The notes under the pieces are model-generated. The model was given only the letters and a program-made list of their open reading frames with translations. It ran no database searches and was not told where the DNA came from. A DNA stretch of 64,000 bases from Dermatophagoides farinae (taxonomy: Eukaryota; Arthropoda; Arachnida; Sarcoptiformes; Pyroglyphidae): NCBI RefSeq assembly GCF_024713945.1, contig NC_134682.1, positions 4,007,001-4,071,000 on the forward strand, read 5' to 3'. This document shows, piece after piece, positions 36,381 to 47,987 of this stretch. Within the stretch, counting starts at the first letter, position 1. Each line of letters starts with the position of its first letter. The position numbers and the translations under genes are program-made.

Positions 36381-37166
36381 TTAAGCTTCTTTAAGCATCT
36401 TAATAATGATCGGTATCAATGTTTTGTATTGATGTTGTCCAATAGGTTCATTAGAATCCATAATTGCTTTCAATTCTGTCCATGTTGTTTGGTCATATTT
36501 TGCATCACATTTACCAATATCCGATAATTCTTTACACATTAATTCCATATTCTGTCCAACAGCTGCTTCAATCATTTCATTAAAATAATCTGCAGAATCA
36601 CCACCACAACCAGCTTGAATTGTATCGATAATACATTTACGGAAATAATGTGAACCACAACATCCACCACCTAACCGTAATGATTTGTCTATAGTTGATA
36701 CACGTTCCATCATCGCGATATGTCGATTTACACAGTTACGAATTGGTGCTGCTTTAGTATCATCATGAAAACATTGAATATGTCTGGCGAATTCGGTTCG
36801 TTCACCCGGATCAGCACAACGATGATTAATACCATCGGTAAGATCGGTTATCACTTTGACCAATATAGCTTTAATTGATCCTTTTGCACATTCTTTTGCT
36901 TCATCGTTCAAACATTTTAAACCGGATTGTGTATTACTGAAAAATGGTGGAAACAAAGGAAAAAAAAATCATTCAATTCGAATTGTTGGAAAAGAAGCTT
37001 ACCTGCATAAAGTTTGTACTTCTTGATCATTGGTCGGTATTGGAATCGATGGATTCGAAATAATATCGAATGAATATGCACATTCATCCAATTCTTCAAT
37101 AGTTCGACATGACCAGCCAACTTTTAACAATGATATGATTATAGCCAATATGGTTATGTATTTCAT
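36381..37166 (-). CDS. cysteine-rich secreted protein, 27 kDa hemolymph-glycoprotein-like
   Basis: Secreted extracellular protein resembling the arthropod 27 kDa hemolymph glycoprotein family (DUF1397 type); biochemical role unknown. Exons 37166-37003 and 36936-36381 join in phase 2, giving 239 aa. The signal peptide is MKYITILAIIISLLKVGWS. The mature part has many Cys at regular spacing: the N-terminal CRTIEELDECAYSF, then QTLCSNTQ, LKCLNDEAKEC, HRCADPGERTEF, HIQCFHDD, RNCVNR, GGGCCGSHYFRKC, GCGGD, LMCKEL and GKCDAKYD. The pattern of short helices ending in Cys and the IPTNDQEVQTLC segment fit that family. A TATA box lies about 90 bp upstream, and the gene appears complete. Confidence 0.75.
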
Positions 37167-37256
37167 ATTTTCGGGAATTTTTTTTTTCGTTTGAATTTGA
37201 AAACAGTGGACGACTACTAGAAAAAAAAATGAATACAATGTCACGGTCATCATCAA

Positions 37257-37266
37257 TTTATATAAG
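37257..37266 (-). promoter_or_regulatory. TATA box of the cysteine-rich secreted gene
   Basis: The minus strand reads CTTATATAAA about 90 bp before the ATG at 37166. This is the same spacing as for the glycine-rich secreted gene near 13.5 kb. Confidence 0.55.
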
Positions 37267-37652
37267 AATTCAACGAGAAAGTACAAATCAATTAATAAGA
37301 TGATGATGAAGAGAAATTCAAGTTTTCACAAAAAAAAATTTACATTGTTAATGACCATAATTAAAAAAAAAAATGAAAAGATGATGAAAATGGGCAATCG
37401 ATCAGAAACATTTAATTATTTCAATCATTCGGCTATGAATTCCTTGATACGCCCCCACATTATTTTCATGAATCGAGAAAAGGAACTTTTTTTTCTTTTC
37501 AATTTTTTTTTGTTGAAAATCATCATTATTCATTTTTTTTTTGAAACATTTTTTTTTTATTTTGGATAATTATAGATTAAGTTAATCAAAATAAAAACGA
37601 AACGCATTTAATGTATTAATTTTTCACCATCATCATCGTTAATCGTTAATAG

Positions 37653-38480
37653 TTATGGATGTCGATAATAACGTTGCTCTAAACGATGCAATTGTTCTTC
37701 GAATTTTTTATCCTGTTCCAATTGTCTACGACGATGATTATTGTATATCTGTTGGATACGTTGTCGTAATTGATTACTGGATGATTTTAATTGTTCAGTA
37801 AATCGGTCACATTGTTGTCGAGAATATTCTGGTAATTTTATCGGACCAGTATATGATGACGATGATGATGTTTGATTTTTGGACAATTCTTTTTTAATCA
37901 ATATTGGAACATGTTTCTGTTGTTTTTGTTTACTAATTGTTGGTGATTGAATTTTCGTTGTTTTAGTAAATAATCCAAACTCTATCTGTGGTAAATGTGT
38001 CTTAGGAATAAGACGTTCAAAAATTGATGGCCGTGGTCTTGTTAATGTTGGTTGTTCCAATATCTCATCGAAAATCTGTTTGATTTCTTGTAAAGGATTA
38101 TCAATTGTCATTATGGTATTATTATTCTCATCATTATTATCATCATTGATACCAAATGAAAATGAATCAATTAAATTATCATAATCGATAATTTTTGTTT
38201 TATTCATATCCATTGTTGTTTTGGAACCACGTTGAATAATTGCCGTTTTCATTGATGGTGTATGACGTAATAGTGGCCAATCATAATCATCAACATCAAC
38301 ATCAACATCAACATTGTCATCATCATCGTCATCATAATTATTTTCTAATTGAATACGAGTCAATGAATTTGAATCATTATCAACGATATCCCACACTAGT
38401 TGTCGATTATTTCGTTTTATTATTCGATCATTATGATCATCATCATTATCATTATCATTAGGATTTTTTGATAAAGACAT
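37653..38480 (-). CDS. orphan acidic/coiled-coil protein
   Basis: Unrecognised 275-aa single-exon protein, starting MSLSKNPNDND. The first half is acidic with Asp/Asn runs produced by CAT/ATC repeats (DDDDDD, then VDVDVDVDD). A middle segment (IDNPLQEIKQIFDEILEQ and PSIFERLIPKTHLPQIEFG) is less repetitive and looks constrained. The C-terminus (ALKLPEYSRQQ-like to RLEQRYYRHP) is a basic helical, coiled-coil-like stretch with RRRQLEQDKKFEEQLHRLEQ. No membrane segment is seen downstream of the chosen start. The function cannot be named; the ordered parts and the long intact frame argue for a real gene. It lies 302 bp downstream of the polymerase theta stop, on the same strand. Confidence 0.6.
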   Translation of the reverse strand: MSLSKNPNDNDNDDDHNDRIIKRNNRQLVWDIVDNDSNSLTRIQLENNYDDDDDDNVDVDVDVDDYDWPLLRHTPSMKTAIIQRGSKTTMDMNKTKIIDYDNLIDSFSFGINDDNNDENNNTIMTIDNPLQEIKQIFDEILEQPTLTRPRPSIFERLIPKTHLPQIEFGLFTKTTKIQSPTISKQKQQKHVPILIKKELSKNQTSSSSSYTGPIKLPEYSRQQCDRFTEQLKSSSNQLRQRIQQIYNNHRRRQLEQDKKFEEQLHRLEQRYYRHP

Positions 38481-38782
38481 TTTCAAAAAAAAAAAAAAAC
38501 AAACTAACGAAAAAAATAAAAACTCAAATTCCCAAAAAACCACACACTTTTCTTTATTTTTATAGACAAATATGAAAAAATTTTTATTTATTCAATTAAA
38601 ATTCATTATAAAATCAAGTGTGTGTGTGTGTTTGTGTAAAAAAACAATAATTGATTGTAATAAAATAAAATTCATTAATAATTAGAATTCATGATGATTA
38701 TAGAATTGAAAAAAAAATAAAATAAAAACAAGACATGCAAATTCGTTGATGATAATAATTGATAAGTAAAAGAAAAAATTGA

Positions 38783-41700
38783 TTATAACAGTGGTTCTAA
38801 TTCGGACCAATTTTGTCCATGTGATATTTTTACTGGCAATACCACTCGTAAATAATTGCCAACCATTTCCATTTGTCGTTTTAAACATGATCCAAATTGT
38901 TCAAGTTGATCTCGTCGTACCTGATACATTAATTCATCATACATTTGTAATACAAAACGTACATCAAAACATTGTTGATCGATCTGTTTCTGTACAGCAA
39001 TCATTGCAATTTTGATGATATCAGCTGCTGATCCTTGAATTTTTGTATTCAATGCTTGTCTACATGCTCGTGATGATTCAACAGATTTTGGTGACACTAT
39101 TGCCGATAATTGCCGTCGACGGCCGGCAATCGTTTCGACATAACGTTTTTGTCGACAATTATCAATAGTTTTCGTTATAAATTCATTTAAACGATTATAT
39201 CGTTGAAAAAATGATTGTTTATATTCGGCAGCTTCTTCACGTGTAATTTCTAATTTCTGTGCCAATGATTCATCACCCATACCATAAATGATTCCATAAC
39301 AGATTTGTTTTGCTTGTTGTCTTGTTTCATAATCTACTTGATCTATGGATATTTGTTTCCAACTAGCAGCTATTGATTTGAATACATCCACATCAATATT
39401 ATTCAATACTTTAACGAGATTAGTATCTTTAGAAAAATGTGCCAGAATACGTAATTCAAGTTGGCAATAATCAGCTGTTACTAATTCATAATTATCAGGT
39501 GATATAATCATTCTTCGTATATGGATTAAAGTAGATTTAACATCGTCGTTTTTGATGGCATCATTCAGATGTGATTTGATTTCAAAATCATTATCTAAAT
39601 TAATAAGATTTGGATCATACATTGCTATACGACCAGTTGCTGTCCATTCACAGCAATTACCATAGATAAATGAATCATTATTTCGGAGATGCCAATGTCG
39701 ATTGATTGTCATTATGGAATTCGTGAGGGCATGATTCAATCGACGCCATTCAATTATCATTGTTGGTAGATGTGATTTTTTTCCAACTGATTCTTGTAGA
39801 CGCATTAAGGCCATTTTGCTTGTACTTGGTTTTCTCGTTACAGGCGTTATTTTGGGCAATGAAGTTTTCGTTGACAAACGTTTTGAACTTGAACCAGGAC
39901 TTGAAGTAGTAACATTAAAATATGATGATATTAGACCCATTTCTTGTGAATATAGAATTTTGGCTATTTGATCAGGACTATTTAGATTAAATGAACGACC
40001 AACTGTTGCAAAGATTTTCGTTTCAATTCGAGAAATTAAATCCTGAATCGTATCTTCCAATTGATTCATGTATTCACGATCAACTTTTGTTGGATTTGAT
40101 TCCATCACTGATATACAAATTCTTGATGGAATTTCAATTAATCGATAACTTTTATAAAGATTTTGTTCACGTAATCGTATCAATAAACCATAAACAAGAT
40201 TGAAAAGAATTAAAATTTTCAATAAATAATCAACATCTTGTAGACTTTGACAACCAAATGGATAACGTTTTGTATTGATTAAAATTTGACGATACTTGTC
40301 AATACGGTTAAAATAGTCGATATCCAATTGATGATTCATTGCCCATTTGGGTAGATCTTTTATACGAATTGAATCAATATTATATTGTTGTGATTCCGGA
40401 TCTAATAACCATGTAGCTACTGTTGCATCATTCCATTCGATACGATATGATATGAATGTCCAATCAAAATTAAATACATCATAAAAACATCGAACAGCCT
40501 GTTTAACATCATGACATACGAAACGTATTGTATTTGTCGATTCTGTACCTAAAACTACATTCGACAAATGTGTGAACCAATTTTGTCGTAAAAATTCCAA
40601 TGCTTCATGACCATTTATGTAGTATATTTGTTTTTGATTCAATTTGGTTACATATAAACCAACAAGATAAAGATCGGGTGAATTTCGTAATCGAAAACCT
40701 AATGGTTCATCAGATGGTTGTTGTTGTGTGGACAAACATTGATCACCTGGTTTCAATACAATCATTGTACGTTGTTTATTTTGATTTTTCCGTTGTTCGA
40801 AACGAAAATATAATGCCACTATTTGATTGTTATCATTTTCAGGAAAGATTCTTGCCAGAAAATCTTGACAACTTTGGCCATTTTCAATTGTGATTAATTC
40901 AAAATTATCCACAGTAACATTGGATTCATGCAACAATGGTGGATTAATTATTTCATTATCGGCTAATGATTGAAGAAATCGGTCTGCTTCATCCTTACTT
41001 TCAATAGTATTCACTGATGATGATTGTGAATGTGATTCCGGATCTTCGGATGAATCTTGTTGCTCCTGCTGTTCCAACATCTGTAATAATTCAATATCTG
41101 CATCTATTGACATGGTCGACATTGATAATGATTTCGATGATTCCGGCATCATTACGGTTTTATTCGTTCCCTGATCAACTTTTGTTTTCGAAATAATTAA
41201 TGATAATCCTTCAAGTAGCTCATCATCATCTTCATCATCGAAAAATGTTGACGTATCTGATTTCGGTGACGATGGTTGTATCGAATTTGATTGTGGTTGT
41301 TTATTAGCATTTGGTGTGGAAGAACTGGGCAATGATGAACCTGAACTAGAATCTTAAATCAACAAATGAAAAAAAATAAAAAACAATGGTAAGTATTACA
41401 AGACAAAAAAATTTATTTTCAAAATAAGGACTATAATTTTTTTTTAATTTATAGGAACAAAGATGATTGATAAAAAAAATTTCGTATCAGATCTAACCTT
41501 CTTCAATGGGAACTTCAATATAATCATTGCTGGTAAGTGAATGATCAGTTTTGATTCGTTTATTATTGCCGTCTGGTTCCATCATATCCATTGATTCATT
41601 ACTTCGTTGAATTTTTAATGTTGGTTTGGAAAATTCCTGCTCTTTTTCTTGTTCTAGTGGTGGTTGATCATCATTGACGATTGAAGCTGGTGAATTAACT

Positions 41701-44532
41701 GTAGATCCACTTTCAATTTCATTATCGAATGAAATTTTTTGCCCAATCTCTTTTTCTTTCAATATACGGGCTTCTTTGATGATCATTTTTGATAATTCGG
41801 CTATTGTTATAGTACAATCTAATGTTGAAAGATAAATTCGTGCCTCATTTGGATCATTATTGCCATCAGGTATTAAATCTTTCGATGTCATCAATGCAAT
41901 TTCAATATCTTTCGGTTTCAATTGTATTAACGATGAAATATCTTCATAACCTTTACTATGCAATTGTCGAGCAATCATCGAATTTATACATGGAATTCGT
42001 ACTAAATCAATGAGGTCAAGTTGAACACCAAATGAAAGTCGTGGTTGAAATTCTTCAAATAATTTGGCCAGTGTTTTCCATTCTAGCCGTTGACAAAATG
42101 TTGATAACATACCGGCAAAAGTGGATGCTTGTTGTTGCAATGACTGAAGAATTCCTTTATCGAGATTATATTTTTGTTGTACTTTCCACATCGGCACTTC
42201 TTCAATCAATTCAAAAAGAGCCAAACTTGCATAAAAACGACGATGAATTTGAGCTTGTGTAGATGTCTTCATGCCAGATGTTGATACCTGAATACAGATA
42301 AAATGTTCACTTATACCAATCAATTTAGCTATATGCCTAGTGTTTTTATCCCATCGTTCATAAAGATTTAAATAATGATGCCAATCAATATCGGGAAGCT
42401 GATTTATAATATAAACTGGTGTAGTTTGATATACCAGATGTAAATCAGTCAACAATGATAATTTTGTTCGGAAACGTTTTAATTCTTCATAAATGAATTG
42501 GCCATCAGATGGTGATACACCTGAACTTATAACAGCTCGACCAAGATCAGTGACATTAATTCGTGAATCATCCGATTTTGCTTCACTATTATTCGCTTCA
42601 GATGAATGAATATAGATGAATTCATAAGTTTTTAATTTATCCAATACCATTCGTATACATTCATTAATTATTTCATCCTTTTCCATATTTGTTTGAGATC
42701 CCAATAAATTCAATGGACAATTACGAAAAAAAGTACAGCCAAGATAAACGTGAATATCATCGATATTTTTGACCATTTCATTTGCAATGACTTCAAGTAC
42801 AGCACGTAAAAGTTGATCATTTAATACTGGTTGCCATTTTATATTTGAAGAAGTTGGAATTTGTTCCACACTAGTTGTCGCAGATGATTTGTTATTATTC
42901 AATTTTTGTATCGTAATAAGATTTGATTTAATTGATTGCATTTTTGTCGAAATAAGCCGACGAGCCATATTGATATCTTTGTCAGCACAGAAAATAAAAC
43001 TTTCGCCCAATGTATCGATACCTTTACGTCCAGCACGGCCAATCATTTGACGATAATTACCAACGGCCAATAGCTTATTTGAATAATCTAATGGTGATGT
43101 AATCATTACACGTCTTGCTGGTAGATTAACACCGGCTGAAAGTGTTGTTGTACAACAAAGTATCCTTAATGTACCATCACGAAAACCTTGTTCAACTGTA
43201 CCACGTTCTTCCATTGTCATACCGGCATGATGGAAATGCACAACCAAATTTCAATACACGTTCAAGATTTGGATCAAAACCAGAAGATGATCGTTTCAAT
43301 GTGTTTATAAGCGAAACTGATCGTTGATAGGATAGGATCTGATCGGAATGGATACTGTTGCGAATATTACGTTCAAAATCATTCTGTGGAATTCGATCTT
43401 TCTGGCCAATGCTGAATATATTGGAAGCGATACTTTTCGCCATTGATTCACACATTGATCGTGTTGGACAGAATATCAATGTGGAGAAACCTTGAGCCAA
43501 TGTTTCAATGGCCATGTAAATCAACGATTGTGAAAAGGCTGTATTTAATTTCAATAGATTACAATCAATTGTCTTTAAAGGTATACACTCGATTTCTCCA
43601 TTGTTGTCATTATTACTGAGACCACTTGAGACAACTGTTGATTGTAATGAACTAAACTGTGTGTCTGGTTGAATTGAATTTGTCGAAACTTTGAGAATTT
43701 CATTGCCAACAACAACATGTTCATTTAACGGTACTGGTCGATAATCGGTAACAAAAAATTCAGCATCTAACCATTTGGCGATATCATTAAGATTCGGTAT
43801 TGTTGCTGACATGCCGATAATTTGTAACTGACGAAGATCGATATCTGGATTTGATTTCATGTGTATCAATTTGGATAACAATAATTCGAGAATATAACCT
43901 CTTGATGTGTCACCAATCATATGTAATTCATCAACAATAATGAGGCCAATTTCAGCAATTTTTTTTTCTTCAATCAGTCTGTTGACCATATTGTTTGCCT
44001 TTTCTATCGTACATACAGCTGCATCGACTCGTTGTAAACCTCCACGAGGATTTGTTTGTCCCGCAAAAGAATCTATTCGTAAACCAAGGCGTCGAAATAC
44101 TTGTTTTAAACTTTGAACTTTTTCCACAGATATCGATACAAATGGCAATATGATTATGGCTTTTTTACGTCTTTCCAACAATGTTTTGAATAGAACAATA
44201 TCGGCAACCATTGTTTTACCGGCACTAGTTGGCGCAGAATATACAAGATTTTTTTGATCATCCAGTACACCCGGTAATTCAAGACATTCAACTTGCCAGT
44301 CAAAAAAACGGCTTATACTCTTTTGGCCATAATGATGTAATATTGGTTCGGGTAAACCCCAATTTCGTAGCTGATTCTTATCGACTGGCGTTTTATTTTG
44401 AGATTCTTGATAAAATTGTTGATTTAATGAGATATTTGAACAATTTTTTTGCTGCCAAAATAGTCGACCATTTTTCATCATTGAAATCGACGATCGTTTG
44501 GCCTTTGTTTTGTTTTTCATCGGTGGTACCAT
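38783..44532 (-). CDS. POLQ: DNA polymerase theta (helicase-polymerase)
   Basis: POLQ/Mus308 drives microhomology-mediated end joining. Exon 1 is 44532-41498 and exon 2 is 41352-38783, together about 1,870 codons (human 2,590; Drosophila Mus308 about 2,060), with a shorter central linker. The helicase part has Walker A APTSAGKT, DELH, MSATIPN, the ARRV...MIGRAGRKG motif VI region and the helix-hairpin region. The C-terminal A-family polymerase has an exonuclease-like domain, motif A DYCQLELRILAHF, motif B RQQAKQICYGIIYG and motif C QMYDELMYQV. Motif C normally has His before Asp-Glu; here it is Tyr. Within exon 1 near 43242 the frame shifts by one extra base between ERVLKFG and HFHHAGMTMEERG. 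The rest is intact, so this is either a sequence error or a fresh lesion. The first ATG gives MVPPMKNKTK. Confidence 0.93.
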
Positions 44533-45133
44533 GATTGTTGACAATATAACAATAATAATTCATATATACTTTACAATAAATATATGACGGTAATAGTGTA
44601 AGATAAAGTTACTTTTGTTGTTATTTTTTTTTCGTTTTTTGTTTTGAAATTTTTAAAAATCACAGAAAAAATTGAATTTAATTCGAACGTTGTAAAAAAA
44701 AGAAACCATATGATTATGTGTAGTGGTAGTGGTTGGTATTAAATTTTTGAAATTTAAATCTACATCATTATTCTGTACCACTACCTTCTGAACTTTATTT
44801 GGTCTGATGGATCTGTTCATAAGTGACGTTTTTTCGTGGGGAAAAAAATTTAAAAATTTCTTGTATGAAATTCCAATTGAAAATACTTTTATTTTTATTG
44901 AATTTTTTTTCCAGAAAACATTGAATACTAGAAAATACCAGATAAATAGGCAGGCAGACAGATATAAGTAGCAGGACAAAAATGATCACAATCAGAATTC
45001 GAAATTTAAAATTTCATCAAAGACCATCGTTTACCTATATAGTGATTGGAATATAAATTGAATTGAATTTAATAAATGGAAAACTGAAATAAATTGAAAC
45101 TTGAAATTGCAATTGAGTAATTTTTCAGGAATT
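44533..45133. other. intergenic
   Basis: A 600-bp spacer between the polymerase theta start and the antiporter stop. Open frames are short and unrecognised. Confidence 0.45.
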
Positions 45134-46618
45134 TTATTCCAGAGTATTATAGTACAACATTGGTTTATCATTCAACAATAGAGGTGTGTTTACCTTGTTT
45201 GTTGTTGTTTGATTTTCTAGATCCATTGGCTCAGAACTTGTCATATTATTAGTATTTGGATTTGGATTTTCATTTGAATAATTTTTCAATAATTTACGAT
45301 ATGTACGATCCATTGCAATTGCACCGATAGGTGCTGTCATCAGAATGGATAATACGGCTAATGTTAATACGATTTGTGCACGACCAATATCATCGTTAGT
45401 TTGTGCTAGATCCAATGCTACTGGACCCATTGCAGCTTGAATTGTAGCTTTTGGTAGCCATGATATGGCCATAAATAAACGTTCTTTTCGATCAAATTGA
45501 CCATAAGTAACCAGATAAGCTACAATCATACGAATTATGACTGCAATCAAAATGATTACAATGCCACCAAATAAAACGGACGTATCTAATTTTCTTAGAC
45601 GAACACTAAAACCAATTAAACAGAAAAGAAAATTTTCGAAAACCACCCACAAGATACGAAATGATTCACGGCTTAATTGACCAAGATTATTTTGACGCCA
45701 TCTAATTGATGCCACAAATGGTGCGGTTAAAATAGCCAATGGGCCAATTGATTTCAAATTAGCCTGTTGTGAACCAAACCAAATAAACAATGAAGTTGTG
45801 GCAAGTAAAATGAAACGATGAATTTCAAATCGTTCAGCTGATTTTTTACGATCATATCGTTCAGGAATATACCATAGAATGATGCCAACAATTAAACCAT
45901 AAATAATACCGGCCAATGCTTCTAATGGACCACGAACGATGGTCAATATCATTTGTGAAATGTTCGAACCACCATCACCATTATTGATGGCAAAACTAAG
46001 ACATACACTAACACCAGTGATTGCGAATACATTATCCACACTTGCTGATGCAATCAACAATGTTGGAATACCATTTCGAATGCCATAATTCTGTTCTTGA
46101 ATTATAACCATACTCGGTACGACAACGGCTGGTGATACTGATCCAATGACAAAACCAAGCATCAATGACCAACTGAGATTAAAACCAAACCAAATCCATG
46201 AAAGTAATGTAACAATTAATGCTTCAACAATTGATGGTAACAATGAAAGTCTGGCACATACTGATGATAATGTTCGTATTGCTTGTGGATCCAGATTTAA
46301 ACCAGCACGAATCAAAATAATAATCAATGCTAATGATCGTGTGGTCGATGTTAATGTTGGATCCATTTCATTGTCAATAATATTACCATGAAGAAAACCG
46401 GCAACAAGCATACCGAATAATGGTGGTAATCCAATTTTTTCTGATAATAAACCTAAAAAATGTGCACCAACAAACAATATAACCATATTGAATAGATCAC
46501 CATCAGGTGGAAGAGATTTTGCCGGTAATATGATCAATAAATTCAAATATATCATAGTGATTGTTAATAATTTCCATGTAAATAATGGACAATGTTTATG
46601 TATAAATTGAATGATCAT
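45134..46618 (-). CDS. SLC9B: NHA-type cation/proton antiporter (SLC9B-like, CPA2)
   Basis: Predicted multi-pass Na+(Li+)/H+ exchanger of the CPA2/NHA family, single exon, 494 aa, with about 12-13 hydrophobic segments. Family landmarks are clear: LPPLFGMLVAGFLHGNI, LIIILIRAGLNLDPQAI, LSLLPSIVEALIVTLLSW and GFVIGSVSPAVVVPSM. In human NHA2 the ion-binding segment reads SFDDILAITG. Here it is SVDNVFAITG, so the second Asp of the Asp-Asp pair is Asn. Later segments (ESFRILWVVFENFLFCLIGF, then ISWLPKATIQAAMGPVALD) also match NHA proteins. The C-tail is short, Asn/Thr-rich and cytosolic. Whether it still exchanges cations or has altered stoichiometry cannot be read from sequence. Confidence 0.9.
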   Translation of the reverse strand: MIIQFIHKHCPLFTWKLLTITMIYLNLLIILPAKSLPPDGDLFNMVILFVGAHFLGLLSEKIGLPPLFGMLVAGFLHGNIIDNEMDPTLTSTTRSLALIIILIRAGLNLDPQAIRTLSSVCARLSLLPSIVEALIVTLLSWIWFGFNLSWSLMLGFVIGSVSPAVVVPSMVIIQEQNYGIRNGIPTLLIASASVDNVFAITGVSVCLSFAINNGDGGSNISQMILTIVRGPLEALAGIIYGLIVGIILWYIPERYDRKKSAERFEIHRFILLATTSLFIWFGSQQANLKSIGPLAILTAPFVASIRWRQNNLGQLSRESFRILWVVFENFLFCLIGFSVRLRKLDTSVLFGGIVIILIAVIIRMIVAYLVTYGQFDRKERLFMAISWLPKATIQAAMGPVALDLAQTNDDIGRAQIVLTLAVLSILMTAPIGAIAMDRTYRKLLKNYSNENPNPNTNNMTSSEPMDLENQTTTNKVNTPLLLNDKPMLYYNTLE

Positions 46619-47087
46619 TTTGTATGAAGAATTTGAAAAATTTTGTCAACAACAAAACAAAACAAAAAAAAAACTGAAAAATTCGATTCAAAACAAAAAC
46701 AATTGTCTTCTTTGGATAATATGTGTTCGATTCTGAATGTACGTATCACGATTTATTTGAATTTGGTATAATCCGGTTGGTTTCAAATTATTATCGTCGA
46801 TAAAAATTATCATCACACACACACATCATCATTATACACATAGTGGCAAAACAATGGCATACCATTGTTCATCATCATCATCATTATCGATAATTTAAAA
46901 ACCTTTGGATCATCATAAATTGTGTTTGTGTGTGTGTATATTTGTAAAATAGTAAGTCATAAAATTTTGCTTGAAATTTTTTTTTTCTGTTTTTATCATC
47001 ATCATCATTTAGTGAATATATAATAATAATAAATTAGCCAATTAATTGTTTGTTGTTGTTGTTGTTTTTTTTTTTTTTTTTTTTTGC
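46619..47087. other. intergenic
   Basis: The 5' flank of the antiporter gene. It contains (CA)n, (TG)n, (CAT)n and a run of about 19 T near 47066-47084. No exon was recognised. Confidence 0.45.
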
Positions 47088-47987
47088 TTAGATACGATAC
47101 ATTAATTTTGGTGGAAGAAAACGATTCCTTGCTATACGTAAACGTTGTTTGTTAATATATGCAAGATCACTAAGAAATAATAATAAAAATATGAAATAAA
47201 TTGCACTTGATATCATTTGTAGGAAATTATCTTCAGATTTGGTTTTTGTCCAAAAATAAAATGCCGATAAAACATCGAATGCACCGAACAATGAACAAAT
47301 AATGGTTAAATGATAATGTTCTTTAATAACAGCCACCAAGCTTAACATTCCGGCTAATAGCCAAATAATATTGACAGCTAATTCGGTTGCAGCAAACTAA
47401 TTAAATGTATAAAATGATTAATGATTTTTCTCAAAAAAACAAAAAAATTTTACCTTTTTATCCGTCAATGATGAACCAATTCCATCATTATCACCAGGTA
47501 GCTGTGGTTGTAGTTGTTGTTCGTTGTCATCATTCGAACAATCGGAAACTCTATCATCATCGTCATCATCATCCTCATCATTTGTATTCGATATATCGAT
47601 AGTATTCGTATTGTTATTCAATGATAATGGTGGATCATAATTTTCATTCTCATCATTATTATCATGATAATTTTGATTATCAATATACAAATCACGACTA
47701 TTATTATTATGATTAACATTGTTATTGAGATCGATATCAAAATGATCTGATAATGATAATGGATCAATTAATTTTGGCATCTGTCTATCGGCAATAATAA
47801 CAATAATAATAGTGACCATAATAAGCATTAGATCGATAGATATAATTGTAACCAATGTTGATTTTTTACAATTATAATATGATGGATAACGTACGACAGG
47901 TGGATTTATAATCATCATTGTTGTTGTTGTTAGTGTTGAAGATTTTTTCACTTTTTCATTGAAAAAAATCATCGACAAAAGAATCAT
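47088..47987 (-). CDS. orphan four-segment membrane protein with acidic Asn/Asp loop
   Basis: Unrecognised membrane protein of 280 aa. Exons 47987-47454 and 47396-47088 join in phase 0. TM1 (STLVTIISIDLMLIMVTIII) is near 43-65. A polar loop of about 100 residues rich in Asn, Asp and Glu runs (NDEDDDDDDDRVSDC) follows. Exon 2 then encodes three close TM segments: LAVNIIWLLAGMLSLVAVI, LTIICSLFGAFDVLSAFYFW and MISSAIYFIFLLLFLSDLAY. A short basic tail ends KQRLRIARNRFLPPKLMYRI. With an even number of membrane spans, both termini should face the same side. A tetraspan-like protein at 59956-60681 has the same plan of TM1, low-complexity loop, three TMs and a basic tail. No family is claimed. Confidence 0.65.

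Noticed and set aside
41340-41500. Reading the helicase and polymerase parts as two separate genes
   Set aside because: A GT-AG intron (41353-41497) joins them in phase, and the order is that of polymerase theta.
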